64,000 bases of DNA from Drechslerella dactyloides (lineage: Eukaryota > Ascomycota > Orbiliomycetes > Orbiliales > Orbiliaceae), in NCBI GenBank assembly GCA_020064725.1, contig JAGTWJ010000011.1:1736001-1800000 (forward strand), in the 5' to 3' direction. The notes beneath the pieces are model-generated. The model worked only from the letters and a program-made list of their open reading frames with translations. It searched no databases and had not been told where the DNA came from. Shown here in pieces: positions 46,951-60,095 of this stretch (its first letter is position 1; each line of letters begins with the position of its first letter). The position numbers were made by a program, and so were the translations under genes.

Positions 46951-48340
46951 CTATTCAGAACAAACCTTTTCAATCACACCAACAATCTCAATATCTGCTA
47001 GGAGCCTTGAAAACATTCTTCTCACTCCACCAAACTTAAATTAAAGGCTCATTACAAACTTTGCTTTAAGCTGTCACTCACCCAATCTGGGATTTTTTTA
47101 TTACATTGTACTAATCTTGGTCATATAAAGAGGTTTCAGTCAACAGAGCCTCAATAATTTCTTCACTAAAACTCCATTGATGTTATATTCATCTCATAAA
47201 GCGCATTCTATCTTATTCTGAAAACTAGTTCTAGTATTCAACAAAGTAGTTTCTATAAAGGAATGGGTTTCCTCATATCAAAGCATTCTAATTACTAGCC
47301 TTGCCAAAACTGAGCGCTTTCTTAAACAGGTAGGAGCCTTTATTCACCCTCTTCATATTTGGGTGGTTGCTCTCCTCTGACCATTTTGGGAACTCTCTAG
47401 TTAGTCTTCCAAGTTCCTAGTTAAGCCATGGTCCTCCAGGGTACTGGGCAAGGCTTAGCATTCCAGACTATTGGGAAAATCTTGGCTTTCCAAACTCATA
47501 GGTAAGTCCAAGTCTGTTTAGATACTCTATTAAAGACAAAGCCCCTTTTTCAATAGACAATATTCACATAGGGATTCCCAATCAATATTCTCAAGATCAA
47601 TAGAGATTTTAATACCATATTACTTTAAAAGCTCAAGTAGCAGCATTAAGAGTTCCTCAAAATACCATAAAGATTCTTTATTTACAATAGACAAAAGCAG
47701 CTTCAAGTGGCTGATTACTTGTTTTAAAACACATTATTCTTTGGTAGGTAAATTTGAATCCATGATACATTAACAGTAAAGGTGAATTAGGCTGCAGATC
47801 ATAGCCATTCATATAAAATTCTAAGCTTGGCGGGGACCTATTCTAGCACTAAGGCAACATTATAAATAGGCGAGGGATTCAGTTATCAAAGCAGTAAGAA
47901 TTGTATATAGATGCAAACACTATAAGCCAAAAAGTAATACAGGCAAGAAGCATAATCCTGCTTTACAGCACAGGAGTATCTATTCCAGCCAGATTTAAAT
48001 CATTACAAGTAAATAGAACTATGAACTCACAAATAAAAATGAGCAAATAGGACTGGAAATCAGCACTCAGCACTGGTAAATCTTCAACAGCAGAGTGGCT
48101 GAAATGGATTGCGAACCAGCAGAAAAGCACTACAAAAGCACTGCCAACCAAATTTCACAGGTAGCTGAATCTCAAAAAGTCCAACAAAATAAAAGAGATA
48201 TTTTCGATGAATATAGACAGCCTTAAAGAAAAGGCAGGCCTTATTTCAGCCATACATTACCACCCAGTATTCAAATATTCAGTTAGCCAAATATTTATCT
48301 TTACAACAATCACTATCTCAACAATTTACCAGATATCTAT
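46951..48340. other. no gene recognised
   Basis: Decayed, moderately AT-rich sequence. A minus-strand frame at 47,963-48,151 has no supporting motif. Confidence 0.35.
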
Positions 48341-48607
48341 ACTGCGGTAACAAATACAGTACACAAGTATAAAGACCGCAATAGAGTAGACTTGCTATTA
48401 GTCATTGGTACTAGCCTTTTACAAGAAATAAATCACCTATCAAACACAATTTCTCAATTAAAGCAGTACACAAAGCTTATTATATATGTAGATCCATCAC
48501 TGGAACTAACACAAGACTTCAACAACATTTTAGAAATGACCAGTGATGATCTGGCTCAGCTATTAGACTATGATGACTTGGTTAAAGCAAGCGAAGCTGC
48601 CTTCTAA
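48340..48607 (+). pseudogene. Sir2-like (sirtuin) C-terminal fragment
   Basis: VDLLLVIGTSLLQEINHLSN is the conserved DLLLV-GTSL strand and loop of sirtuins, which contacts NAD. KLIIYVDPSLELTQDFNNIL and MTSDDLAQLLDYDD follow as expected for the last strand and the D-x-x-hxxL helix. Upstream catalytic and zinc-binding parts are not visible, so this is a remnant. In fungi Sir2 domains occur alone (NAD-dependent deacetylases) and as NLR effector domains. Confidence 0.5.
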
Positions 48608-49439
48608 ATATCCTGTATTTAATTCTATACTACTTCAGAAACAATATGAAGACAAGGAAGTAGGGAGAGTTTGATTGATAGTTATAGGGAGTTTTACATA
48701 TAAAGCATTGTCCAGTATCATAAATATTATCAGAGATTGATCAGGTATCATAGTAAAAAATTATATATATCTTAAGAAAGAATGAAATAGGTGCTTGGGG
48801 AATAACAACTGTTCTGTATGTATCATGATTCACAATCTAGACCTATACTTATGATTGCTGGATTTCCTTATTTTCTATATCAACGGAATACTGTTTGAAT
48901 TAAATAATTATTGCAGAACAAACACTTACAAGAACAGGTCTTGACTCCTAACATACGTAAGTTAAATGACAGCAACTATAAGGCTAATCTATTCAAAAGA
49001 CAAAGCCTTCTTGTAACAGAGGAAGATCTAGACACCAGAACAGGTCATAGCATGATCAAATATGAAGTTTTCTTATATTAGTACCAGTCAGCAGAATGCT
49101 GTAGAGCTTCACAGAACAATAAATTTGTTTAAAGGGCTAAGATAAACGCCCTTACGAGTCCTACTATAGCAAAAAGATATCACTGAACAACTATATCAGA
49201 AGAACAGGATTTACACCAAAATCAATCGTGACATATAAGTAGGACTTTCTGAGTTTATAAATTGAAATGGAGTTTATATGGAACTAGTGCTTAGGCTATA
49301 CAGAGCTTAGCTGTGGTACTTAGATGTAACTTGGATTAAGTAGGCGCCTTATTTAGGGTCCTCATAACTATATTATACTAATGAGTATAAGGTCTTGGGT
49401 GCTGTCGAGTTATCCATAGTCTTTATATTAATGATTTTA

Positions 49440-49925
49440 TCTGGCTAATTGAAGAACTTTATATCCAACAGGCAGTTTAGAGAGGTATCTATCAAGATTA
49501 TATATTTGGATCCGGGATATTTTGCAGAATTTGAGTCTTTGAACTATATCTTAGCATATCTTTCTGGATTTATAGACCCCGCAGTTCCTTACATGGTTAG
49601 GAGATACATATTCCCAGTCACTTCTAGCAGAGACTCACAAATAATACATTCGATCTGTAATGTGTTAGGTGACTGCTTGCTTAGGTTTGAGGTGACACAA
49701 ATAATGTTATTTGTACTGGATGAGCCTATCGTTGATATAATAAACACTTTCCTGTGATTGCCAAATTATATCAACCACAATAATCTCTATTTAGGCAGAT
49801 TGGAGATAATGCTTAGGATATTCAAAGTACTTGGTGTCGAGATATCTCCGTATTTCAGATCCCAGCAAGCACCTTCAACAGAGAAGATGTATAGTAAAAT
49901 TCTAGCCATGTATTTACCTGCTTGA
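49440..49925 (+). pseudogene. conserved protein remnant, unrecognised
   Basis: One frame with a single internal TGA at 49,756: REVSIKIIYLDPGYFAEFES, YIFPVTSSRDSQIIHSICNV, LRFEVTQIMLFVLDEPIVDI, then LPNYINHNNLYLGRLEIMLR and STEKMYSKILAMYLPA. The TGA could come from CGA. The ends are not defined and the family is unknown. Confidence 0.4.
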
Positions 49926-50639
49926 ATGTCTAATTATACTACAGGGGTAATACTGGCTATGCAAGGCTTCTAAGGTGAATGTAATGTTTCCTGAGCGCGT
50001 GGGACCAACAAGATGATCCTTGGAAATTCAAAGCTGATTGGGCATTGCTGTGGGTTATCTTGTACCAGTACCCCTAGTTAGCTGGTTTACCTTGACAGGG
50101 AGAATAATTGGGAGGAGGGAGGAGTTGATTCTGGCCAGACACAAGGTTTCTCTATACATGGCTTCTGTAGGCAGCAGCTGACAAGCTTTTTTTACATTTG
50201 AGCACACTTTGTCAGCTCTTCACAAATTCCTGATACACAATTTCTATTAATCATGTAAAGTATTTAAAGCAATGGTCCATCCCACTAATCTGTCTATTAT
50301 TATTAAAGACCTGTGTTTAAGATCATAACAACCTTTTCTGTACCAAAACCTTATTACCTATTATCTCATCAAATTGACATATAGTAGCTGTTCCATATGA
50401 ACATTGGATTATCTTTTAATACAAGCTCTACGTAATATTATTATATATTTTTGGAAGTATAAATAGCAGTATCAAACTACCAAAACCAATTCAGTTCCCC
50501 TTACCACCAAAGCCAACTTTGCCAACATGCTACAGCATATATGAAAGAACTAAAGCAGGTAAATTGAAGTCTAACTCACAATATATGATAATCAAAATCC
50601 TGTTAACTTACAATTAATGTATGCTCTTATATTATAACA

Positions 50640-51390
50640 GAATATCAACAGCAGAAGATTCAAAAATCTTCTAAAAACTATCAACACCAACTCAGAACCC
50701 CTGAGCTGCCCCCAGATTTTCCCAGAAAGGGGATGGCATCGAGAGACACCCCTTGGCTAGATGCCTCACCTTTAGAAGGGGGAATCGGTACATCTAGGCA
50801 ATACCACGTGAATAGCGTACCCCCGCGCGAGTCTGTCGCCAAAGCCAGACCCAGTAGTGACAAAAAATACCTTTCTACAAGCCCTAAAATTCTAGTTTCT
50901 CAAGTCAAAGAGAGAGATAAAAGCTATGGCCTGTCTCAGCCTGATATTGACCAGAGGCCTCAACGGAAGTCTAGGCCAGTCAATCATCAGATAGAAAACC
51001 AACAGCTTAAGTAGTGCTACAGAATTTCAGCACACAAACAAGCAAGTTGCAACCAAAAAATCCTCTGCATAGAGTGGGCCATCAAGAAAATACTTGGAAT
51101 AAGTGGTCAAGGGGCGCAAGTTGTATGGAAGGACAGCATCCTACCTACTAAAAAAGTGCAAGAGACAATAAAAATATTTAAAGGTATTCACCAAGGTTCC
51201 CTAGAACACAAGGGAAGGCATTTTCAACAAGTTTCCTAGAATAATACTACTGAGCCACTTAAGAATCTGAGCAACACTCAAGGTTTGCTATAGGAATACT
51301 ACAAGCATCGAGATAAGGAGGAGAAGCCAAGAATCATGCTAGAAAGGGAATTCGATGAACTCCCATAGAAACAATCAGAATAAATACTAT
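50640..51390 (+). pseudogene. charged protein remnant, unrecognised
   Basis: MASRDTPWLDASPLEGGIGT at 50,733 begins a frame that passes one TAG at 51,012 and resumes (WAIKKILGISGQGAQVVWKD, LEHKGRHFQQVS, PRIMLEREFDELP). Low-hydrophobicity, probably helical. No family recognised. Confidence 0.3.
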
Positions 51391-52650
51391 GTCAGTATTA
51401 AATTTAAAATTCAGGTGAATTATTTGATGTTTCATATTTAATTATCATGAAAATATTCTATGTTGTCTGTCATTCTTGCAATAGTTCATGTTTATAGAGA
51501 TATTCTAAAGAAAAAAACAAGAAATTCCATTCATTCCTAATTTTGATAGAACTATATTATATCATGCAATGAGCCAACCACCAGTCATATTTTTTATATA
51601 ACGGGTGATTCATAGACTTTATAATACAGAAACAGCCCAAGGATAATCCATCAACATAGCCACACAATTTAGGAATGAGTTCGAGAAGCTCAGACATTTA
51701 TTTGATCAGACCTCCAATATTGCATTAGCTGTTGCATTCTATAAGCTACCACATGAGATTTCTGCTTCATCAATATTTTTGTCTCCCAATCTTCTTGCAC
51801 AAGCACACAGCATAAACAGTAGAAATGCGCCATACAATCCATACATCCTGATCCAGCCAAATCAAACTTGTCGCGTAGTACATATCTCTGTACAACTCCC
51901 ATAATCCACTGGGTCCCACAGAACATCATAAGGCAGAGATAGCCAACACAAGAAATGTTGCAAACTTTATATTCTCTATCTGGGCTTTTTGCAACTCAGT
52001 ATACTATTTTACCAAATATAACACAAAGGCATAAACATATCATAAAACCTATATTAATTAACAATAATAAGAATAAGTACCAATTCATATTCACACTCAA
52101 AGGGCAGAAGACCAACATTCCAATGGTTCTTCAAGACAATAAAAGAATCCGTGCTTCTACTGTTTAGTTGGGAGCAAGATAGGTGACATCAATTTAGTAA
52201 TACAAACTAGTTGATGATTAATTTTACAGACTGTTAGGAGAGAGCAATGGCTTGTAAGAATACAAGATAAGCTTATATATAATAGAGGTATAGATAGCTA
52301 ATTAAAGTCTTGGAAACATAATCACAAGCTCCTCAGCACATCCTGTTCTATAAATATCATATATTGGCATAGGAAATACAGCCATATAGACATAATTATC
52401 TATATAGTGACACTACAAGTACAAAGTTATATATTATATCATAATTTCTTTTATGTAGACCTTTCCTCTATACAGGCTTATCATAAGGAAAAGAATGAAC
52501 CTAGTAAAGACCTGAATTTTATATAGTATTCTTGGCTACAGATAAACACATTACTAATATGTGTGGGTATTTAAATTCAGTTTCTCATCTTTTGTAAAAA
52601 CTCAAACCTGTATTATTATATCCCTAAATTTCAACCACATATACTATAAT
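51391..52650. other. decayed DNA, nothing recognised
   Basis: Moderately AT-rich sequence with scattered short frames. Confidence 0.35.
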
Positions 52651-53190
52651 ATGGATATGGACTAGCTTGATTATGTGAACAAAATATATTCTGAGGCCCT
52701 CGAGGGCAGGATAGTCACCAAAGAAAACTCTGGAAAGTCGATCACCCAGCAGCTACCAGCGGGCAATAATATGGATATCAGTAGAGCAGCTGTCTATTTG
52801 GTGGATATCTTCAATAATCTTTTGTAAATGCTGCTGCCAATATTGATAATTCCCTGTACTATGAAAGGCATCTATGCTGAGGTAGTGGATGTGAAACTTA
52901 GAATGGATAGTCTTTAAGAGTAGTAAGACTTCTAAGCTGTCCTGATAATTTCTTTTGGTTTATATTTCTAAACTCTGGGAAGGTTGGAGGTGATGTTGAA
53001 AGTGATTGACAAGGTCCAGAAATACTTACAAGGGTTGATATCTTGGACTAATAATATAAGCAAACAAGTGAACAACCTGGTTATTAAGATATTCAGGGAT
53101 GAAGCTGAGGAAGGCACCCATAGTGATGAGGTTTAGCTAGACATTCCAGTATCAATTAATTACAAGGCTGGGAAATAAGTGAGAGTCTGT
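52651..53190 (+). pseudogene. helical protein remnant, unrecognised
   Basis: YVNKIYSEALEGRIVTKENS, NNMDISRAAVYLVDIFNNLL and KVIDKVQKYLQGLISWTNNI can be followed through several TAG/TAA stops. No domain recognised. Confidence 0.3.
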
Positions 53191-53217
53191 GAGAATATAT
53201 AAGATATAAATTAGACC

Positions 53218-53455
53218 ACTAGCCAGTCAGTCAACCAGTTAGTTAACCAGTCAGTTAACTAGTTAGTCAACCAGTTAGTCAACCAGTCAACCAACCAATC
53301 AATCAACCAGTCAGTCAATCAATGAATCTACCAGTTAATCAATGAATCAATTAATCAGTCAATCAATGAATTAATCAATGAATCAATTAATGAATCAATC
53401 AATGAATCAATCAGGTGGTCAATTAATTGATCGATCAGTGGATCAATCAATTGAC
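53218..53455. repeat. TCAA/CCAG tetranucleotide-based tandem repeat
   Basis: Some 240 bp of alternating AACCAGTCAGTC, AATCAATG and AATCAATT units. Confidence 0.9.
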
Positions 53456-53599
53456 CACTTATACACCCATCAGTTAACATATTCAGTGATAGAGAATGCA
53501 ATCAAGGGAGTGGCTGTTTAATCTGATAGCTGCTTTCTTGATGAGACAGCAGGCACATACCTTAATAGGCCTGTTAGGCTGTATCTCCCACCAAGTCAT

Positions 53600-55668
53600 A
53601 ATACTCAGGGGAGCAAAATGAAATTCTGGCAAGTAGAAGAAGACTTACTAATTGCTTTCTTCCTTTTGAAGTATAATTTTACCTCTCAAAAGCTCTCTGT
53701 GCTTTTCCAACAGAGAAACTTCCAACGAACGTACTATACCATTCGCAGGCAACAGAAACTATTAAAAAGGACTTATCAAGAGCCAAAGAATGCCAAAGAA
53801 TAGGCTGCCATCCTAGACTTGGCAGTAGCAGCATATGGTCTCATAGGTTTGAGCCCATGTAGTACTGATCCTATGACAGCTGCAGAAGTACAGATTATTC
53901 ATGCAATTCAGTATAAGTAGCTTCTTCTGGCGAATATATTGAACTATGCAACTAATAAAGAAAATAGCCTTCAACCAGGGAAAAATCGCTAGCTGCTTAT
54001 CTTATAACTTCAGTTGTTCAAGCAGTAGGATCAAACCTACACAGCAGGTCATTTACAAATTGCAAGTGTAGGAAGGTTTTTGGGTTTATAATAGGAAATA
54101 CAATACAATAGAGTTTGGGATTCATTTGTACAGGACTTTCATTTAACAAAAAATCAATCCACTGTAGCAAAACAAGTGCCAGGATACTTTGTATTTACAG
54201 TCCAAGATGATTCACAGTAGTTAGAGTTGAAACTGTAGTAAAGGTCACAATGCAGATTAGAAGCTTTTTAATTGGCCAATAACACTTAACATCTTGTATT
54301 CACAAAGAATACTTCATTATTAGATTCCTATTATGGAAGTTAGCTGTCCTCTCATTTACCACAGCTTTTCCCCACTACCCGCTTACCTGCATTTAAGTAA
54401 TACCTTCCACTCAAGATTCTGTTTCAGAAAGGCTAACTACAACTTCATTTACTACCATTTTTTCTGTTTCCCACTTGCCTGCGTTTAACGCATATGCACA
54501 TGCCAAGAATTCATTATCTCCATGCTTCCAACATTACCATCAGTACCAGGATCTATAAGGGAATCATAGGACGGTCAAAAGGCAGAAAGATCTTACATGC
54601 TATATATGTTCAACATGCCACGCGTTACTGCCTAAACCCACTTTCTTGACAACAAGAACAACTCACCAACTGATTTAAGTATGCATCCTAAATCTGAAGC
54701 TATGAGATTCCATAAAGTAATCACAGAAACTGTACTACATCAGTTCCATCCCAACCCTTTGCTAACCACCACCAACCAAAATCCTTATTATAATCATTTA
54801 CAAAATTTATTCATAATACCAAAGTCCTCAAGGCCAAGATCCAACACCATTGTTGATGGTACTAGCCATGTACCCGCGAAATCACAACACAATAACAACA
54901 GGCAAGGGGATGCCAATATAAGCCACTTTATAATTATACTGCAATATTAACAATGAAGAAAAGCTAAATACAGGATAACACACAGATCATCCAACTCAGT
55001 ATACTTCATTTCAAGAATATCCCACAGACCAAACTCCCTTAAAGCATCAATCAGTAGACACACCTGCCCAAAACTATAGTGATCAAAGTTACACCATCAG
55101 CTGGGAGAGGGAAATCACCCTCGCTATCTCATACCTCTCGAATTCTAAGGACAATATCTGCAACCACAACTACTGGGTTTTGTACACTAGCTATTGTGCT
55201 CAGCAAAATGAGCTAAGGTATCTAAGATCTCAAAGTATTCAAGTAGACAGAAATCAGGAACAAGTCAATACCAAATGGGCACAACTTGGCGAAATCCAGG
55301 ATCTCATAGTGCACCAGACCAAAAATATACAAGCTCTGAACAGTCAAATCGTAGAACTAAATAAAGAGCAGCAATTCTGGCTTAAACAACATACAGAATA
55401 GAATAAGAATAAAGTTGAACTTAAAAATCAGCTGTCAACCATAAACAGGGATTATCAAACAATAGTCACAGAAATGAAGTTCTTCGAGCCCATATATCAA
55501 GAGTACCTAGAGGAACACAATAAAAAGGGATTATTGAAGGCCCAAGGCAAGATGGAATACAATTCATGCTGTAATAGCTTGACCCAAAATATAAAAAGTG
55601 AAAAAGAAATAGACTTCAAAGGCACTGCAACTGAAAAGGAGGATGCAAAAACACCAAAGACAGAGTAG
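53600..55668 (+). pseudogene. MYB/SANT-like DNA-binding gene with C-terminal coiled coil, decayed
   Basis: The ATG at 53,618 starts MKFWQVEEDLLIAFFLLKYN followed by FTSQKLSVLFQQRNFQRTYY and TIRRQQKLLKR: a tryptophan-started helix-turn-helix of the kind seen in SANT/Myb-like domains. The frame continues through TAG stops (AAILDLAVAAYGLIGLSPCS, MTAAEVQIIHAIQYK). After a poorly readable middle, 55,180-55,668 encodes a Q/E-rich coiled coil (VHQTKNIQALNSQIVELNKE, QIVTEM-like stretches) with one TAG at 55,399-55,401. Whether the two ends belong to one gene is inferred from orientation and spacing. Confidence 0.45.
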
Positions 55669-55739
55669 ATGGCTATTCATTATGATTTTTATTAATGTAC
55701 CTCCAGCACTGCTGTTTTAGGCCACAGCGAATATTAGAC

Positions 55740-56930
55740 TTATTCCAATAGTATTATATATATATATATCATCATCATCAAGGCAATACAAAGGCAAGAA
55801 GAAAGACATACAGGGCAGCAGTTCATCTATATCCAGACAATTGTTAAATATATCAGCCAAGAAAACATATAGTAAATAACCACAACCACATACAAATGAA
55901 TTTATTTACATATTCTAATGAAGTAACAGAAAACGTTCTAGCTATTCCTGCCTCCCATTCCCAAACAACAAGAGCTGCAAACCCCAATCACCAATAGACT
56001 AACAGCAACAATCTCAAAGGATGTTCAATATCTCCAAATAGGTCTCATTAAAGTTGAGAACAAAATAGAAGAGTTGTTAGTATGAATTAGGCACTAGGAA
56101 ACTCTACATCAACAACAACACAAAAACATACAGAACTTGAGGCTAGATTTTCTGGTGCTTCACAGCAATAAGATCAACAAGCCACTAGCCCAAGAGGGTT
56201 CTGCCAAGCAAATGTTGAGAATCTTAAGAAAGCTACCCTTTTAATTAATTAAGATATATTTGTATTTATTTTGATTATATTTAAGATTAGAACCATCATC
56301 CTACACAGCACCAATAGGAAAATAAAAAGGGCTATTGCTCTAAGTGTTGATATGTTATGGCCGGAGATATTAACTCCAATTCTATAATGATTTATGATAA
56401 CAGGATTATTTTAAATAAATGATGGAACAAAGTCTAGGATCTTTAATACTATCAAGCCAAGGAAACTCAGTTACTTTATATGAAACTACAGTTCTGCTAA
56501 TTCAAAGGTGCATAAAAGTAGTTATTAATATGTTGTAACCTTGTCTAATGCGTATAAACTTTATTTATGGAAGAAAAACCACTTTTTCCTTGTACTGAGT
56601 ATTGCGATCACTACAAGCAGAGCCACCAATTAGTAGCCAGCGGACTGCCTTAGAAACAGATCCTGTTTTTAAAATCCAGTTAAGTGATGCCACCTTAAGA
56701 ACAAGATTGATACACACTATTTATAAGTCAGAAAAATCAGTCCAGGCAGAATTCGCAACAAATCATTTAACATCTGCACTCCAAGGCAAAGCATCCAGAC
56801 ACGATATAAAGTTTTCAGTAGGCTCCGACCATTCAAGCATTTGAAAAACAAGTTTTCCCATCACACTAAAATTATTGTTCATCCCTAATTGACAGCACTT
56901 AATAACACCTTGTAAGGAGGTCATTAAGAT
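55740..56930. other. decayed DNA, nothing firm
   Basis: Contains an ATC/TATA repeat near 55,754 and short coding-like frames (56,602-56,844) without motifs. Confidence 0.35.
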
Positions 56931-56937
56931 ATTTCCT

Positions 56938-57252
56938 TCACATTACATCAGATAACTTGCCTAGCTTTACACAACCACCTCTATCCATTAAAACATTGCA
57001 GGATTCAACTTTTATGTGCTTTATTCCTAGGCTTAATAAAAATTTGATGCCCTTTATAATCTGCGATTTATTTAGTATAGTCAAATAATAACAGAACAAA
57101 ATAGTAGCATCTACCTCAACACAAACAAAAGCTGATTCAGGTTCTTGTATAGTAACAGGAGAATTGACAATTTCAGCCAAGGAAACCTCTAAGATCTCTG
57201 TGACCAAGTAAAGAGCCGTATAACTGGTGTTATGAAATCCTTCAGATAACAT
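56938..57252 (-). pseudogene. protein-kinase-like fragment
   Basis: YLVTEILEVSLAEIVNSPVT reads as a kinase hinge and alpha-D region; QIIKGIKFLLSLGIKHIKVE, SCNVLMDRGGCVKLGKLSD follow the pattern ...GL-YL...GI-H--I...NVLM...G-VKL, that is, the catalytic loop and the strand before the DFG motif. The HRD-type Asp is not present (IKHIKVES) and no N-lobe was found, so it is a decayed or pseudokinase fragment. Confidence 0.45.
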
Positions 57253-57806
57253 GATAGTGTTTTCATAATGGTTTGAAAATAACTTTAGGAGGATATCTTC
57301 AGGTATTTGTTCTGTCTTAATGATTGGGGCGAGGCTTCAGGACAAGTTTTTACGTTAAGTAAATATTACTCATCCACCATGGTATATTTCTACAAAAGGC
57401 ATAAAAAGATCCCAAATTTTGTGATATGGTGTAAGCCCCGGCAAAAAATATATCTACAGTAATGCCACTTTAGTATTATTTATAGAAACTCTGTTGCTGT
57501 CGCTTTTTACTGACACAGCTTTCATATTATTATTCAAGATGGGGCGAGCATCTGATGCTTGATCATCCTTAAGGTTTTCTATAGTTAAAGCCATTCCTGC
57601 CTCATAGGTAGGCCATTTCGTGTGCCTGTTTGAGGTATCTATATTTGGACCCTATCTCATATCAGGCTCAACCAAACTTTGATCTATAGCTGGGACATTT
57701 ATATTTAGATCCTTCAGTCCCAGATATAATAAGACCCCAGATAAAGTACTGGCTTCTAATCCTACATCCAGGCATAGCCCGATCGCAATTTTGATATACC
57801 CCTAAA

Positions 57807-58140
57807 ATGTCACTTCTCCAAAACTTACAGCCTTCAGTACCACCTAAAACCATCTTGACAACAAGACAGATCAGATTTAAAGAACGAGAACCAAGTAAGG
57901 AAGAGCTCATCACCCAGATTAAAGACTTGACACAGGAAAATGGAGTTCTCAAGAAACAGATACAGGAGTTTTATGGGCTCTGGTCAAGTTTTCAGAACGT
58001 GATTGTCTAAACCTCACATGGAATTGATAAGATATCATCCACATTACAAGACTTTGACAGTATATACAAATATGCAGAAGCTAGTTGGGTTGAGTTCTAG
58101 AACAACACAGAGTTGTTCCCAACACCAATTTAACTAGAAT
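57807..58140 (+). pseudogene. short leucine-zipper-like protein, one or two stops
   Basis: MSLLQNLQPSVPPKTILTTR leads to PSKEELITQIKDLTQENGVL and KKQIQEF, a coiled coil of a type common in small fungal proteins. One TAA at 58,008 is followed by further sense (HGIDKISSTLQDFDSIYKYA). Confidence 0.35.
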
Positions 58141-58168
58141 AAAACAATCAAACTGGATAGTGGGAGGG

Positions 58169-58490
58169 TTATTCAGATATGATTCTGCGCCCAAACTTGC
58201 CTGATTCAGACATAAATTTAGAACAATGTATGATGGGTAGCCATCTCTTTTCCTTTCGTCTACTCAATATATTCATAATCTTTTGGACCACTAGCTGGTC
58301 CTGGAATATCGGTGTCTCTACTAGCATAGTATGCATTGACAATAGCCTGTCTATTTTAACGATCAAATTCTTGAAGGCCTCCAATTTTTCTATATAGTAC
58401 AAATGAGCGGCAAATAAGCCTTCTCTTACTTCAACCAAAAAACATATAAATTCATCACAAAGTTCCTGAAGGAAAAGGGGTATATAAATC
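58169..58490 (-). pseudogene. conserved helical protein fragment, unrecognised
   Basis: LFLQELCDEFICFLVEVREG, FAAHLYYIEKLEAFKNLIVK, QDQLVVQKIMNILSRRKEKR and ESGKFGRRIISE form a clean amphipathic helical segment. The frame stays open upstream, but that part loses protein-like character. Family unknown; it sits tail to tail with the leucine-zipper-like gene. Confidence 0.35.
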
Positions 58491-58952
58491 AACAATTTCA
58501 TCTTAACTATACACCAGAATATATTAATATTGAGTGGTATATACCTTATGCTTCGAGGAATCCATGTGATGCAGATTAGGATAATATATAGCTGTTTGTT
58601 CTTTCTAAACAGCATTTGCATGATAAACAAAGAGGCTGAGCTCCAGGTGTTTGTCTGTTGAGCCAATTAGGTGTCCTAAAACTTGGCTGTCAGAGATCAG
58701 TCAAGTACAAGAAACTGTTTATAAATAAGAGTGTTGCCAAGCCACGATTTCTGATAGTTGAACTTAGTGTAAAGCTCGATTTGTGGTCCCATCTCAATAT
58801 CAAGTACATGTAGTTTAGGTATTTTTATATTTAATTATATTATACTATATTAATACAAGAAAAGTGAAATTTTAATTTCTCATTAAAAAAGTGATGTTTC
58901 TCATTTGCGGAGAGAATTACGAACTAATTGAATAATAATAGCAGAACTACTA

Positions 58953-59360
58953 TTGTTTGGCCCTTTTATCGTAGCTTTAATATCAACATCAACTCAAATC
59001 TTTTTCAACATAATTTCTCTACAATCCAAATATCAGAGTACCCCCAAAGAGCTCAGATACTTCAAGTCAGAATGTAACCTGCTCAGCCAAATTTTATCAG
59101 ATTTGCAATATAACAGCCTGTATAAAAGGAAAGGTCTGGTTTATGAGACTAGCCTAGATCTGGAGTATAATATTCTGAGGCAAATGCTTAACCATATCAA
59201 CCTCGTCCTTAAAGGAATTTCTCAATTACTAAGAAGCTTAGGGCAAAAATCCAGCTTCAAAGCACACATTAAGTGGCTTCTGTATAAAGCAGATGTGATT
59301 TATTACTGTGACTCACTTTCTAGCTCTGTTTCTATGTTAAACTTGGTTTTTGTATCTTGA
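58953..59360 (+). pseudogene. STAND/NLR-type fungal N-terminal domain remnant
   Basis: MFGPFIVALISTSTQIFFNI, then PKELRYFKSECNLLSQILSD, LNHINLVLKGISQLLRSLGQ and WLLYKADVIYYCDSLSSSVS match the layout of the helical domain that opens many fungal NACHT and ankyrin STAND proteins (hydrophobic start, P-E--x-L--E---L---L, late W-x-x-x-K). No ATPase domain follows, so it is a fragment or a decayed gene. Confidence 0.45.
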
Positions 59361-60095
59361 ATGAGGTGAGTCCCCCCTCAGATATATATGGTGAGACTTG
59401 GCCTGAACATCAGCTTAACAAGTAGATGTTTGCCCGGGTTTCCCTATTTAGTTCCTGAGCCAAAAAGCTCGAAATAAGTATTTAAAGATACTTGATAAAT
59501 TTGAAAAGGATATGAGAGTTGAAGCTGTTTACTTATGTTATCTAGGTATGTTTGAAAGCTTCTTGTGAATGGTGTTAGACTTGGCTTAGGTGTTCTCAGA
59601 ATATAAAAGTGTAATGGAGATGTTGCCAAAATTGTAATAGAACTAGATGGCTTTGGGAAATACTTAAATTTAGAATATTGAAGTAAGTTTTCAGACTGTA
59701 GTAGTGTTTTGTTTTATGTTTTCTAAAGCTGATAATAGTATTTATACAAAGTGGTGTGTGAGACTCAGGTTCTTAGACAGTGCTGTGGTTATATATTCCG
59801 AATTCTGGTTAATAACGAAAATTTCTTGGTATTAGAAATCTACCACGTGGATCATATTGAAGGTATAAATTGTCTTTATATTAATATGTTTCAGTATGGC
59901 TGATGTGAATAGGCCCTAAGATGCTGCTACTGGCCGCTCGAGTTGCTGGCGTGATAGAGTCTTAGAGGTTGATAATCCAATTCTACTAGTTTAGTTTCTG
60001 AGTTCATGTAAAGCATAATTAAATGCTGTAGATCTTTTATATAGTTACCAAAGAGACAAGCTAATAAACATAAATCAGATAATATATATCAAAAT

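Noticed and set aside
53218..53455. CRISPR-like regular repetition
   Set aside because: The units are contiguous tetranucleotide variants without spacers, and the genome is eukaryotic.
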